Shown piece after piece: positions 46,231 to 56,544 of a stretch of 64,000 nt of DNA; the stretch's first letter is position 1; each line of letters opens with the position of its first letter. This DNA comes from Cycas panzhihuaensis (lineage: Eukaryota; Cycadophyta), in NCBI GenBank assembly GCA_023213395.1, contig CM041465.1:217689741-217753740 (forward strand), given 5' to 3'. The notes under the pieces are model-generated. The model made no database searches and was not told the origin of the DNA. It was given only the letters and a program-made list of their open reading frames with translations. Made by a program: the position numbers and the translations under genes.

Positions 46231-47105
46231 GTTAACCTTAGGTTGATGAAATACTACTTAGCGATTAAAGTCACTTAGAAAAATAGTAAAATCTTTCTTT
46301 CTCAAGAAAAGTACATCAATAATCTTTTAATAAAGTTTTAATTAAAAGATGCTCAAACTATAGCCACTCCAATGGATCCCAATGTAAAACTGATAGTTGA
46401 TGATGATGATCAAGAAACAGACGTAATACTTTATAGACAAGTTGTAGGTAGTCTCATCTATACTACTAATACAAGACTTGATATTGCACACTCTATCGGC
46501 ATTCTTACTCATTACATGAAAAATCCTAAGTAGAATCATTGGCAGGTAGTAGTATAAGTGTTTAGGTACCTTAAGATGATTAGCAAGTATGGTTTATTAT
46601 ATAAACCCAATTTAGAGTTCAAACTATATATATATATATATACAGACTTAGACTTTGCTAGAGATAAAGACACAGTGAGATCTACATCTAGGTATGTAAT
46701 ATTTCTTGGAACAGCACTAATATCATGGAGATCCATATGACAAAAGATAGTTACTAATTCAACTACCGAAGCTAAATACATTGTTGCTTCTAAAACTAGC
46801 AAGGAGGTGATATGGATTAGGAAACTATTGGAAACATTAAATATCACCTAAACAAGTCCTACTAGACTTTGTGTGGATAATTAATCAGCAATTTACATGG
46901 TAAAAGATTTTGTATTTCATGATTGTACCAAATACATAAATACGAAAGTCCATAGGGTTTGAGAACTAGTTTGCGATGGTATAATTTAATTAGAATACTA
47001 CCCCACAGTAGATCAAATAGTTGATATCTTCACTAAATTGCTGTAAAATATGAAGTTTGAATAGTTTTGTAGGGAACTCAACCTTCGAGCCTTCATCTTC
47101 GACTG
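46231..47105 (+). pseudogene. Cop-2 reverse transcriptase end and RNase H
   Basis: Continues the frame cut at 39504: RLMKYYL, then MDPNVKLIVDDDD, LYRQVVGSLIYTTNTRLDIA, YTDLDFARDKDTVRSTSRYV, ATTEAKYIVASKTSKEVIW-like and the end KFCRELNLRAFIFD. It follows Cop-1 2147-2905 closely. Stops are frequent. A TA repeat (46627-46642) lies inside it. Confidence 0.85.
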
Positions 47106-47542
47106 ATTAGAGGAGATGATGATGAAATTATCATACTCTATTCTATTCATGAAAATCCCTTATAGGTGCAAAAGAATAAGAGTAAGTCTCTTCTCTATCC
47201 TATTTATGAAAACCCGTTATGTGTATGAAACTATAAGGATTATAGTAGTCTAAGAAAGGCAGAACCTATGAAAACTCAAAAGGGCATGGAGAATGACCAA
47301 ATGGTATATGGAGACTAAGCAGATCAAATTGCACATTTAAGTTGCTTAGTTAATAGGCTATATCAAAAGTCACCTTAGCCATTTTTATTTGTAAAAGGGG
47401 CTATAGATCTTAGAAAGTTTATAGGTTTCTATTCTCCATGAGGGTTTTCCCCACAAAAGTGTCATTTAAAATTTCAATGTAATAATGACGCTTAAATGAA
47501 GACCTCATAGAATATATTTAATCATAATGACCTTTTACCATT

Positions 47543-47851
47543 AAGGGGGGGATTGATGGATGTTAATGCATCAAAGTCATTAGATTAATTATATTAAGAT
47601 GACTTTAGGTTATCTAAGTCACATAGTTAAATATTATTTCATCTACATTTAAGTGTAATTTTGGGATTATATCATTAGGCAAAAAACTCCTTTAGAAATC
47701 CTAATGTACATCCTCTAATATATAAGACTGAATGTGAAAGAGAGAGTAATAATTCTCACCTCTCATTTTTGCTCTTAATATCCTTTTCTCTATTTTGCTC
47801 TTATTATGTGCCATTATTTTAGTGTAGTGAATTTTTATACTAGATCTTTCA
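47543..47851 (+). repeat. Cop-2 polypurine tract and 3' LTR
   Basis: The purine run AAGGGGGGGATTGA (47543-47556) is followed by the LTR from 47561 (tgttaatgcatc) to 47851, 291 bp, which pairs with 33399-33701. Confidence 0.85.
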
Positions 47852-47933
47852 CCCAATATTTGTTACATCCCTCCTTATGTTAAAATGGGGGGTATTTATA
47901 TATGCTAATGACTACTAGGTAAGGTGGTATTTA

Positions 47934-47962
47934 GGCCCATAGTTTAGATCAAACTATGGGCC
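47934..47962. repeat. Perfect inverted repeat, 12-bp arms
   Basis: GGCCCATAGTTT, a 5-base loop (agatc), then AAACTATGGGCC. It would form a stable hairpin in RNA or single-stranded DNA. It is not followed by a T run that would suggest a terminator. Confidence 0.9.
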
Positions 47963-48150
47963 AAAATCATAGGTAAATTACCCATGGATTTGGTCTATAA
48001 AAATAGAAAAAACATTAAAGACAAGTCTTTAGGAAGAAGAAAAGCATATCCCCTCAAGATTTTTGATACTATCCAAGTCAAAAATATAACTAGAAATACT
48101 TATTACACTTTGAAATGTGTATTTGTAGACTATTAACCTATAAAGTTCTA

Positions 48151-48205
48151 CACAGTACTATGAAATTATATTTTGTGATGTCATGATAAATTTCATGGTA
48201 CTGTG
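48151..48205. repeat. Inverted repeat, 17-bp arms
   Basis: CACAGTACTATGAAATT and AATTTCATGGTACTGTG pair at 16 of 17 positions with a 21-base loop. It might be a small MITE remnant or an LTR structure. Confidence 0.85.
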
Positions 48206-48652
48206 AAGTGTTCAAGAACATGAAATCATATAGATGTGTTCCCATCTCTAGACCACACATAGTAAGTAAATAAAAATACACATAGAATATAAATGTACAG
48301 TATACAAGATTTACATGGGAAAACCCTTTCAAGAAAAAATCACCACAAAAGAACCTTTTAGATGATATTGATTATTTTATAATTACTTTGATACATTAAA
48401 TGCATAAGGGCTTAAGGATTTTATATTCTTCCAAGAGGTGTAACCTAATTAGGGTTATGACCCTCCAAATATTTTATACCTTTTTACTTAATCACTTTAG
48501 TTAAACCACATTAACATTAATCTGTGGCTTAATAAACAACTACCATGTTAATATCCCCCTTTAATATGAATGTGGTAAACCTACAACTTATAGCAGTTGT
48601 ATTATAAAAATGGTTGGGACTATTCTATAGCTTCTTTATCCTTGTCGATACA

Positions 48653-49260
48653 TCTCCCCTCAAGCATAATATTGGTGAGTCCTAATCTGGTATGTATTTA
48701 TATGAATTGATCTTCAGTGAGTGGCTTAGTGAATATGTCCATAAGCTAAATTTCACTTAGACAATAGTAGATATATAGATTCCCTAGCTTAATTTGTTCA
48801 CGAATGTAGTAGTGTTTCTTGATATGATTCATACACACATAAAACTCTAGGTTCTTTGACAGAGGAATGGTACTCTGATTATCAACAAAGATAACCAGAT
48901 GTCCATTAGAAACTCCAAGAGACCTTACAACCATACTGCTTTCTTCATACCTTTACTAGGTCCTTGATATTCAGCCTCTGTAGAAGATAATGTTATTGTT
49001 TGTTACTTCTTTGACTACCATAAGATAAATCTAATACCAACACCAAGTAAGTATCTAGAAGTGGACTTCTAATCATTAGAGTCTCCTCCCTAATCAGTAT
49101 CGGTGTAGCCATGTAACCTTATCTCCTTACCTCGATGATATTTGAGACCAAGATTAATTGTCCCTTTTAGGTACTTTAAAATCCACTTCACTACAACCAA
49201 ATGAGGCTCCTAAGGATTCTACCTTATTAAGCAAACTAGGTCCCAATAACTAGAAACTGC
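48653..49260 (-). pseudogene. Cop-3 RNase H fragment
   Basis: Minus-strand reading gives TITLSSTEAEYQGPS near 49000, then the open piece 48746-48934: VDNQSTIPLSKNLEF and MNHIKKHYYIREQI, the Copia RNase H C-terminal pattern (DNQSAI, KHI...HFIRE). It differs clearly from Cop-1 and Cop-2, so it is another Copia family. The frame runs into the polypurine tract. Upstream pol is not seen beyond about 49260. Confidence 0.75.
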
Positions 49261-49512
49261 CACTAAGATCTAAACTATTTTACAACTAGTTATAGGAATT
49301 GAAACTAAAATTTAACATGTAAGTTCTTAAACCAAAAATAATATAATAAATGAAATAGAAAGCTAAAGCATCACATATACATCCAATATAACATGGTAAA
49401 ACCCTATCAGTGTGCTAAGGAAATATCCACACAAGAAAGGCATCGATCTTTATTATCAAAGAATAGAGAAATGTATATAATCTATAGTAGAATGCTCACA
49501 TCAATAACAACC
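49261..49512. other. No gene recognised
   Basis: AT-rich. A short stretch near 49385-49415 (catggtaaaaccct) resembles 48315-48335 (acatgggaaaaccct), which suggests LTR-type sequence. It is interrupted by Gyp-3 and resumes at 56391. Confidence 0.4.
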
Positions 49513-50599
49513 TGATCTATTTTTAGATCTTTAAATACCCTTAAAATACTTTGTTTTTCATGTAAATGGTCTTTATATAGTAGAAAATTGCCTTTAAGAG
49601 GCTTAATGGTCTTCATTTAGTAGAAATATGCCTTTAAAAGGCTTAAAAAATATTAAAAAATGTATTTCTACAAGTGCAAATAGGTGCTACCAAGGTGCTA
49701 CGACTGCTACCAAGGTGCTACGACTACTACGTAGGTGCTACAACTACTATGACAACTAAGGCAACTGCTATGGCAACTAAGACAACCACTACCTAAAAGT
49801 TAAAAAATGAAAAAATAATAAAAATGGAAATGATTTTAGCAGTGTAAATAGGATCCGTTTCACACAAAATTCGAGGAGAGAGTATGCACACGTGTCCTCT
49901 ACACGTTTAAAGAGGAAAAACTCTAAATTAAAAGGATTTTCCTAAGATTTTATAAGTTGTTTTGGGAACTGTTGGAAAACAGAAAAATGGAAAAACCTCT
50001 TACAAATGAAAACGCTTTTAAGCAAAATTCTGGAGAGGAATAAGGGGGATTTCGACAGAGATTTTTAATAGGAAAAGGAGGACGCTACAACCCTAGATGC
50101 AATATGGAGCAAGATTCGAGGAGAGCTTCAAGAAATCACTTTCTAGAAAGAGAACGGCTCCAAAGACTAAAAATTTATGTTGAGAGAGAAGAAGACAAAA
50201 GCGCAGCAGAATAAAACTGTTGCGGGGATCGTGAAGGAGCCCAAAAGATTGTAGTTGCAACCGAGTGGAGAAGACAGCAGTAGTAGCAGTCCTAGAAAGA
50301 GATGCTAACTAGATTTCTTCACCAAAAAGGGGTTTTTAGTAATAAATGACCAAAAACATTTTGTAAACTTCAAAGACGGAGGTTCCAAAGAACGAGTAAT
50401 AGCCCAAGGAGTGCCCAGCACTCAGTTTCTCTCTCTTAAAATGCTATAACAATCCCTTGCATGCTCAATAGAGCACAAATAAAAGGAGTTTATAAGAAAA
50501 TTCTAAATATTTTTAACTATATGTAATATTAATGTAAATTTTTCTGAATTTTGTTTCAATTGGTTTAAGTTTTCACTTTCCCATTCAAGATTCAGATCA
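49513..50599 (+). repeat. Gyp-3 5' LTR
   Basis: 1087 bp, TGATC...GATCA. It pairs with 55306-56385 at above 90 percent by eye. Bases 49684-49795 hold repeats of (g)gtgctac(a/c)a and ggcaact(a/g)(a/c) type, also found in the 3' LTR. Confidence 0.93.
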
Positions 50600-50605
50600 A
50601 TATTT

Positions 50606-50617
50606 TGGTATCAGAGC
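50606..50617 (+). other. Gyp-3 primer-binding site
   Basis: TGGTATCAGAGC, initiator-Met-tRNA type, six bases after the LTR. Confidence 0.93.
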
Positions 50618-50784
50618 TAGTTTTCCTTGAAACCCTTGGGAACTTAGGGATTTTAAAGAGAAAAAAAAAAAAAAACCTCTTGCTTTCATTGTGAAAGTTT
50701 TTATGAAAACTAGATATCAATATTTGTTAATGGGTGAACCATTAACCGAACCTCTTGAGAAAGAAAGAAAATAGTGAAGGAAGA

Positions 50785-51720
50785 TGGTTAATCCAGAATA
50801 GAAGATGGAGGAAAGGTTTGTGAAAATGGAGCAAAATCTTGACAGATTAACCCAACTTATGGCGTAACTAGTTGTAACCTCTTCTTCAACAGCCAAAGGC
50901 GTAAAGAAGGAAGAAGATGAACCGATGAATGAGGAAATAAATGAAGAGCTGGTAGAAGACCAAGAAGAAAATGATGAAGATGACAATCTAGCAGTAATCA
51001 CACATCCATTCAAGGTAGAGGCAAAACTTGAATTGCCCATCTATGATGGAACGTTGGATGCTAAAAAATTAGATGGTTGGTTGGACCAACTAGAAACTTA
51101 TTTTTCCATTTATGGGTATAAAAACCAGCAGAAATTTACTTTTACTAGATTAAAATTGTCTAAACACGCATTAGTTTGGTGGAATGCATATATTAAATCC
51201 CATAATGTAAATGAAATCACTTAGAAACAATTTAAAATCCTCATAAAGAAGCAATTCTATCATATTAGATATAAAGAGCACTAGAGGATTAAATGGTAAT
51301 ATTACCGATAGGAAAGAGGCCAAAATGTCCAAGACTACATAACAGAATTTTAAAAGTAAGCTATTATGTTGGGCATCTCTTTACTGGGTAAAGATATGAT
51401 GCTAAAATATATTGGAGGACTGCACCAGCATATTCAACAAGAACTTCAACTGTTCAAAGTCAAATCGCTCGATGAAGCCAGCAAGAAGGCGATTGCCATA
51501 GAAAAGAGGAACAAGAAGGTTTTTGCTGAAAGGAAAAGGTTTGCACCTCAAGAAGGTAGCAACAAACCTACCCGAGGAATGAGGTTTCCAGGTAAATTTA
51601 GACAACAATCCATTAGGGGTTTTGGTAAGATGACACAAGCCAATACCACCCAAATCAAAATCACTTGTACTCATTGCAAGCGAGTGGGTCGTAGCATAGA
51701 AGATTGTTGATTTCTACACC
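50785..51720 (+). pseudogene. gag: Gyp-3 gag
   Basis: The likely start is the ATG at 50785; a one-base indel follows, and the main frame runs from 50826. It has an acidic region (MNEEINEELVEDQEENDEDD), then the capsid part KLELPIYDGTLDAKKLDGWL, DQLETYFSIYGY, KLSKHALVWWNAY, and a zinc knuckle, CTHCKRVGRSIEDC, in which the His is Arg. Stops lie near 51222, 51283 and 51350. The best open pieces are 50925-51224 and 51366-51710. Confidence 0.88.
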
Positions 51721-52400
51721 CAGAGAAACGACCCAAGAACAAGGGGAAAGGTAAAGTTAAAACTGAAGGTAAAACTTTAGTTAACTCTATAGGTGATGAA
51801 AATGTTTATGGCATTGAAGAAGCCAATGAGAAGTTGATGCTCATGGCTAATGCGGAGCCTAGAAATAACCATCAACAAGTTGATCCAAAGATTAGAGAGG
51901 AACTCTTCATGGTAAGAATCCAAGTGAAGCAAAGTATAGTTGATGCCATCTTTGATGGAGGAAGACAAAAGAATTTAATCTCAGAAGCATTGGTAAAGAA
52001 ACTAGGATTAAAAATGCATGCACATCTAAAACCATATCCTCTTGGATGGTTGTAAAAAGATTCAGAGTTGTAGGTTACTCACCAATGTAAGTTTCAATTT
52101 GCAATTTCTGAAAAGTTCATTGATGAAGTTGAATGTGAAGTAGTCCCTTTGGATGTTTGTCAAGTTGTGTTTGGCAGGCCATATCTCTATGATAGAGATG
52201 AAGTTCATCACAGGAGGCTGAGAAAGATTCGACTCATTAAGGACAGGAGATCATATATGATCAATGCATCAAAGCCACAAAAGAAGATTTCTCTAATATC
52301 TTCCCAACAAGCAAAAAGATTAATTAATGCTTGTAGGAAGTTTGTGCTGCTGATGATAAAGCCAAAGGTGGAAGAAAATGAGCAAGCATAGTCCTTAATA
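51721..52400 (+). pseudogene. Gyp-3 protease
   Basis: Same frame as gag. The region reads ELFMVRIQVKQSIVDAIFDG and GRQKNLISEALVKKLGLKMH. The usual DTGSQ is DGGRQ, so the site is altered though the Asp remains. PLDVCQVVFGRPYLYDRD near 52150 is the protease end (LLGRPW type). A stop separates the two. Confidence 0.85.
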
Positions 52401-53230
52401 CAGGCATTAGATAGGAAGTAAGTGCAACAGATTGAAGGCCTAAGGAATAGGTACAGTGACATATTCCAAGAGCCGAAAGGGCTACCCCCTAAAAGGGTAA
52501 TTGAACATGAAATCCAGTTGGTTGCTGATTCACCTTTGCCGAATCTTAGTCTCTATCAAAACTCAGTTTTGGAGAACGAAGAGATTAAGAGGCAGATTTA
52601 AGAACTCTTGGAACAAGGAGTAATCAAGCCGAGTTTTTCTCTATGTGGATCACCTATTGTTTTGGTGCCAAAGAAAGATGGAGGATGGAGAATGTGCATT
52701 GACTACTGGGCTTTGAACAAGATCACCATAAAGAACAAGCATCCCTTACCATGGATAGATAACTTGTTGGACCAGCTGTAGTCAGCAAGATATTTCAGCA
52801 AAATGGACCTAAAATCATGTTACCATCAGGTTCAAATCCGAGAGGAGGATACTTGGAAGATAGCTTTCAAATCAAAGCAAGGATTGTTCGAATGATTGGT
52901 GATGTCGTTTGGTCTATGCAATGCACCTACCACCTTCATGAGGTTGATGAATGAGGTATTAAGACCCTTCATTGATAACTTTATAATTGTTTATCTAGAT
53001 GATATTCTGATTTTTAGCCATACATGGGAGGAGCACCTCTAACATGTCAAGCAAGTGCTCAAAGTTCTCCAAGAACAGTAGTTAAAACTAAATCTAAAGA
53101 AGTGCAAGTTTGGAAAGCAATCTCTCATCTTCTTAGGTTTCGTGGTTGGAGGAGGAGAATTGAAGATTGACCTAATAAAGATCAAAGTCATTCTCAATTC
53201 ACCCACACCTAAGATAACCATATAGGTAAG
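52401..53230 (+). pseudogene. Gyp-3 reverse transcriptase
   Basis: Continues the gag frame: [59 protein letters not shown] with the first catalytic Asp, [20 protein letters not shown] and YLDDILIF at about 52992 with the other two. Stops at QL-SAR and EQ-LKL are TAG in place of CAG. A deletion near 53225-53246 removes the start of RNase H and changes the frame. Confidence 0.92.
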
Positions 53231-53245
53231 AAGTTTTATTGGTGT

Positions 53246-53790
53246 ATGTCAATAAGATTCTCCCAAATTGTAGCACCTCTTCATGCATTGATGGGAGGAC
53301 ATGCAAAGTTTCATTGGGAAAATGAACAAGAAAAAGCTTTCAGACTTTTAAAGCAAAAAATCTATGAGGCACTAGTGTTAGCTTTGCCCTCACTGCAGAA
53401 GCCATTTGAATTGGAGATTGATGCTTTAGGCTATGCCATGGGAGCAGTATTGAAGCAAGAAGAAAAACTGATAGCATACCATTTAGGGACATTTAATGAA
53501 GCTATCATAAACTACCTAACTTATGATAAGGAGCTCTATGCATTGCACTAAGCAGTGAAGCATTGGAGACCATATTTGTTCAGAAAAGAAGTGTTCATCC
53601 ACACCAACCACAAGCCTTTACAATTTTTGCAGACTCAGTCTAGGTTGTAGTAGGCTAGGCACATGAAGTGGATGCCCTATTTGCAGTAGTTCCACATCGT
53701 AGTTAAATATAAGCAAGGAACGACAAATAAGATTGTAGACTTATTATCCAGACCTCCTCAACAGCAAGGTAATTCCAGTTTGTTGGTAGC
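53246..53790 (+). pseudogene. Gyp-3 RNase H
   Basis: Open piece 53246-53551: VAPLHALMGGHAKFHWENEQ, then FELEIDALGYAMGAVLKQ with the first catalytic Asp and TYDKELYALH with the Glu. It continues past a stop to RKEVFIHTNHKPLQF and IVDLLSRPP near 53750. It degrades the RNA strand in RNA/DNA hybrids. Confidence 0.9.
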
Positions 53791-53959
53791 TATGTAATTT
53801 CAACCTTTCTGCCATGATGAATATGTTGATTTGTATTTGAAAGATGAGGCATTCAAGCCTATCTTTGAGCAGCTACAGCAAGGAAAAGTAGTTGCTAATT
53901 TCCAACTGACAGATGAACTTATTTGTAAGCAAAACAAACTTTGCATTCCAAAACATGCA

Positions 53960-55265
53960 GACCAAATGAAGTGGATAAGATAATCTCATACCTCTCAAGT
54001 TGTAGGACACTTTGGAGTGGGAAAGATATTGCTAAACTTGCAGCGATATATGTATTGGCCAAACATGCAGCAAGATGTGACTACAAAGATGCGAGGGTGT
54101 ACATTATGTAGCACATCAAAGCCGGCCAATAGGAAGTTTGGATTGTACATTCCACTTCCTGTTCCATCACGACCATGGGAAAGTATCTCCATGGATTTCC
54201 TGGGAGGACTACCACAAACCAAAAATGGTATGGATTATTTGTTTGTAGTTGTTGATTGGTTCAGTAAAATGGTGATGTTGATTCCCTGTAAGAAGACATA
54301 TACAGGAGAAGACATAGCTAGATTATTTTTCTAGCATGTTTGGAAGTATTTTGGACTTCCCAACTCAATCATTTCTAATCGAGATTGCAGATTTCTGAGT
54401 CATTTTTGGCAAACACTTTGGGGAATGATGGATACAAAGCTAAAGATGAGCACAACTTTTCATCCTCAAATAGACGGCCAGATTGAAGTTGTCAATAGGA
54501 CATTGGTACAGTTGTTACGAGGATACAATGTCAAGCATCCTAAGACTTATGATGAAAGTCTCCCATACTTGCAATTTGCATTCAATAGAGCTATCCATAG
54601 CTCAACCCAGAAATCACCATTTGAGGTATGTTTGGGATTTCTGCCTACAAGTCCTTTCGATCTAGAATTTTCTGCTCAATTTTCTACAGGAAATGGAAAG
54701 GAGGAAGAAGGAGATGAAAAGGCACAAAGATTCTTGGAAAGAATCAGAAAAATCCATCAATAGGTTGAAAAGCAGCTTCAAAAATCTCAACAGAGATACA
54801 AACAGTGGCATGATGCATATAGAACTAGCCATTCCTTTAAGGAAGAAGATAGAGTTTGGTTGCACCTCAATAAGAAAAGATTGCAAGGTGAAGGCAAAAA
54901 GCTAAAGCCTTTACGATATGGTCCTTTTTTAATCTTGAAGAAAATTGGGGAAAATGCTTTCTAGCTTGAACTTCCAGAATTCATGAAAATGTATTATGTA
55001 GTGAATGTTGAGAATCTGAAGATGTTCGAGCCATCCATGTTGGATGAAGATGAAGACGAAGTTCCACTCTTACCAAATCTAGAGGAGTTGTAGATAGAGA
55101 AATAGGAACCAATACAAAATGATTGCATTCTTCAAAGGAAGTAGACCAAGACTCGAAGAGGCATAATCGAGTTCTTCAAAATTGCAGAGAAAGGACAAGT
55201 ACCTAGCAAAGCAAAATGGTATAATAAGGAGATAGGGAAAATCAAATTCCCTCATCTACAACTAT
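53960..55265 (+). pseudogene. Gyp-3 integrase with chromodomain-like tail
   Basis: Same frame throughout. Zinc-binding part: HTSQVVGHFG ... MRGCTLCSTSKP. Core: SMDFLGGLPQ, SIISNRDCRFLSHFW and PQIDGQIEVVNRT, so all three catalytic acids remain. After YGPFLILKKIGENAF comes an acidic linker and then TKTRRGIIEFFKIAEKGQ and VPSKAKWYNKE, which resembles a chromodomain, a module that steers chromovirus insertion to certain chromatin. Stops at about 54334, 54761, 54963, 55093 and later. Confidence 0.9.
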
Positions 55266-55290
55266 AAAGTTCATGAGGCCATGAACTCCT

Positions 55291-56385
55291 AAAAAAGGGG
55301 AGTTCTGATCCATTTTTGGATCTTTAAATACTCTTAAAATACTTTGTTTTTCATGTAAATGGTCTTTATATAGTGGAAATTTACCTTAAAGAGGCTTAAT
55401 GGTCTTCATTTAGTAGAAATATACCTTTAAAAGGCTTAAAAAATGTAAAAAAATATATTTCTACAAGTGCAAATAGGTGCTATCAAGGTGTTACAACTGC
55501 TACCAAGGTGCTACATAGGTGCTACAACTACTACGGCAACTGAGGCAATTGCTACGGCAACTGAGGTAACTACTACCTAAAAGTTAAAAAATAGAAAAAT
55601 AATAAAAACAGAAATGATTTTGGCAGTGCAAACGTGATCCGTTTCGCACGAAATTTGAGGAGAGAGTATGCACACACGTGTCCTCTACACATTTAAAGAG
55701 AAAAAACTCCAAATTAAAAGGACCTTTCCAAGATTTTATAAGTTGTTTTGGAATCCATTGGAAAACAGAAAAATGGAAAAACCTCTTGCAAATGAAAATG
55801 CTTTTAAGCAAAATTCTCGAGAGGAACAAGGGGGATTTCAACAGAGATTTTTGACACGAAAATTAGGACGTCGCAGCCCTAGATGCAGTATGGAACAAGA
55901 TTCAAGGAGAGCTTCAAGAAATCACTTTCCGAAAAGAGAACAACTCTAAAGACTGAAAATCTACATTGAGAGAGAAGAAGACAGAAGCGCAGTGGAATAA
56001 ACCTATTGCAGGGATTGTAAAGGAGCCCAGAAGATCGTAGTTGTAGCCGAGTGGAGAAGACAGCAATAGCAGCAGTCCCAGAAAGAGATACTAGCCAGAT
56101 TTCTTCACCAAAAAGGGGTTTTTAGTAATAAATAACTAAAAACATTTTGTAAACTTTGAAGACAGAGGTTCCAAAGAACGAGTAGCAGCTTAAGGAGCAC
56201 CCACCACTCAGTTTCTCTCTCCTAAAATGTTGTAGTAGTCCCTTGCATGATTAATAGAGCACAAACAAAAGGGGTTTATAAGAAAATTCTAAATATTTTT
56301 AACTATATGTAATATTAATATAAATTGTTCTAGATTTTGTTTTAATTTATTTAAGTCTTCACTTTCCCATTCAAGATTTAGATCA
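55291..56385 (+). repeat. Gyp-3 polypurine tract and 3' LTR
   Basis: AAAAAAGGGGAGTTC (55291-55305) then the LTR from 55306 (TGATCC) to 56385 (GATCA), 1080 bp. It shows a deletion within the repeat block near 55500 relative to the 5' LTR. Confidence 0.92.
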
Positions 56386-56390
56386 TAACC

Positions 56391-56544
56391 AACTGCCTAA
56401 CTCCTTATAGTATATCCAATACATTGAACACCATCAACATAATGAAAAAACCACCCTAAATCAGGCTATATGAGATAGTCATATAAGGTACAAATCTCGA
56501 CCATTAAAACTAGGGTATTTTGAATGAACAAGAGGCTTTTTGAG
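56391..56544. other. Sequence between Gyp-3 and Tat-3, nothing recognised
   Basis: AT-rich flank, probably the continuation of 49261-49512. No coding signal. Confidence 0.4.

Larger units (their letters stand above)
33399..47851 (+). mobile_element. Cop-2: old Ty1/Copia element, same family as Cop-1, split by Gyp-2
   Basis: Plus-strand element with LTRs at 33399-33701 and 47561-47851, a long leader, then gag, protease, integrase, RT and RNase H. Without Gyp-2 it would be about 7.7 kb, the size of Cop-1. Leader, proteins and the polypurine tract align with Cop-1. LTRs differ at roughly 15 percent of positions by eye, so it is much older. No clean target duplication remains (ttaga versus cccaa). 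Confidence 0.9.
47852..48652 (-). repeat. Probable Cop-3 3' LTR
   Basis: A minus-strand LTR must start at 48652 (TGTATCGACAAGG), because a polypurine tract (48653-48670, minus strand ending CTTGAGGGGAGA) lies beside it. The other LTR border was not found. The region holds two good inverted repeats, listed separately, and no gene. Confidence 0.45.
49513..56385 (+). mobile_element. Gyp-3: complete chromovirus-like Ty3/Gypsy element
   Basis: A 6873-bp plus-strand element with LTRs 49513-50599 and 55306-56385, primer site, gag, protease, RT, RNase H, integrase with a chromodomain-like tail, and polypurine tract. Flanking 5-mers are caacc (49508-49512) and taacc (56386-56390), one mismatch. Decay is mostly in-frame stops; gag to RT share one frame. 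Placement near the Galadriel chromoviruses is my guess. Confidence 0.93.
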
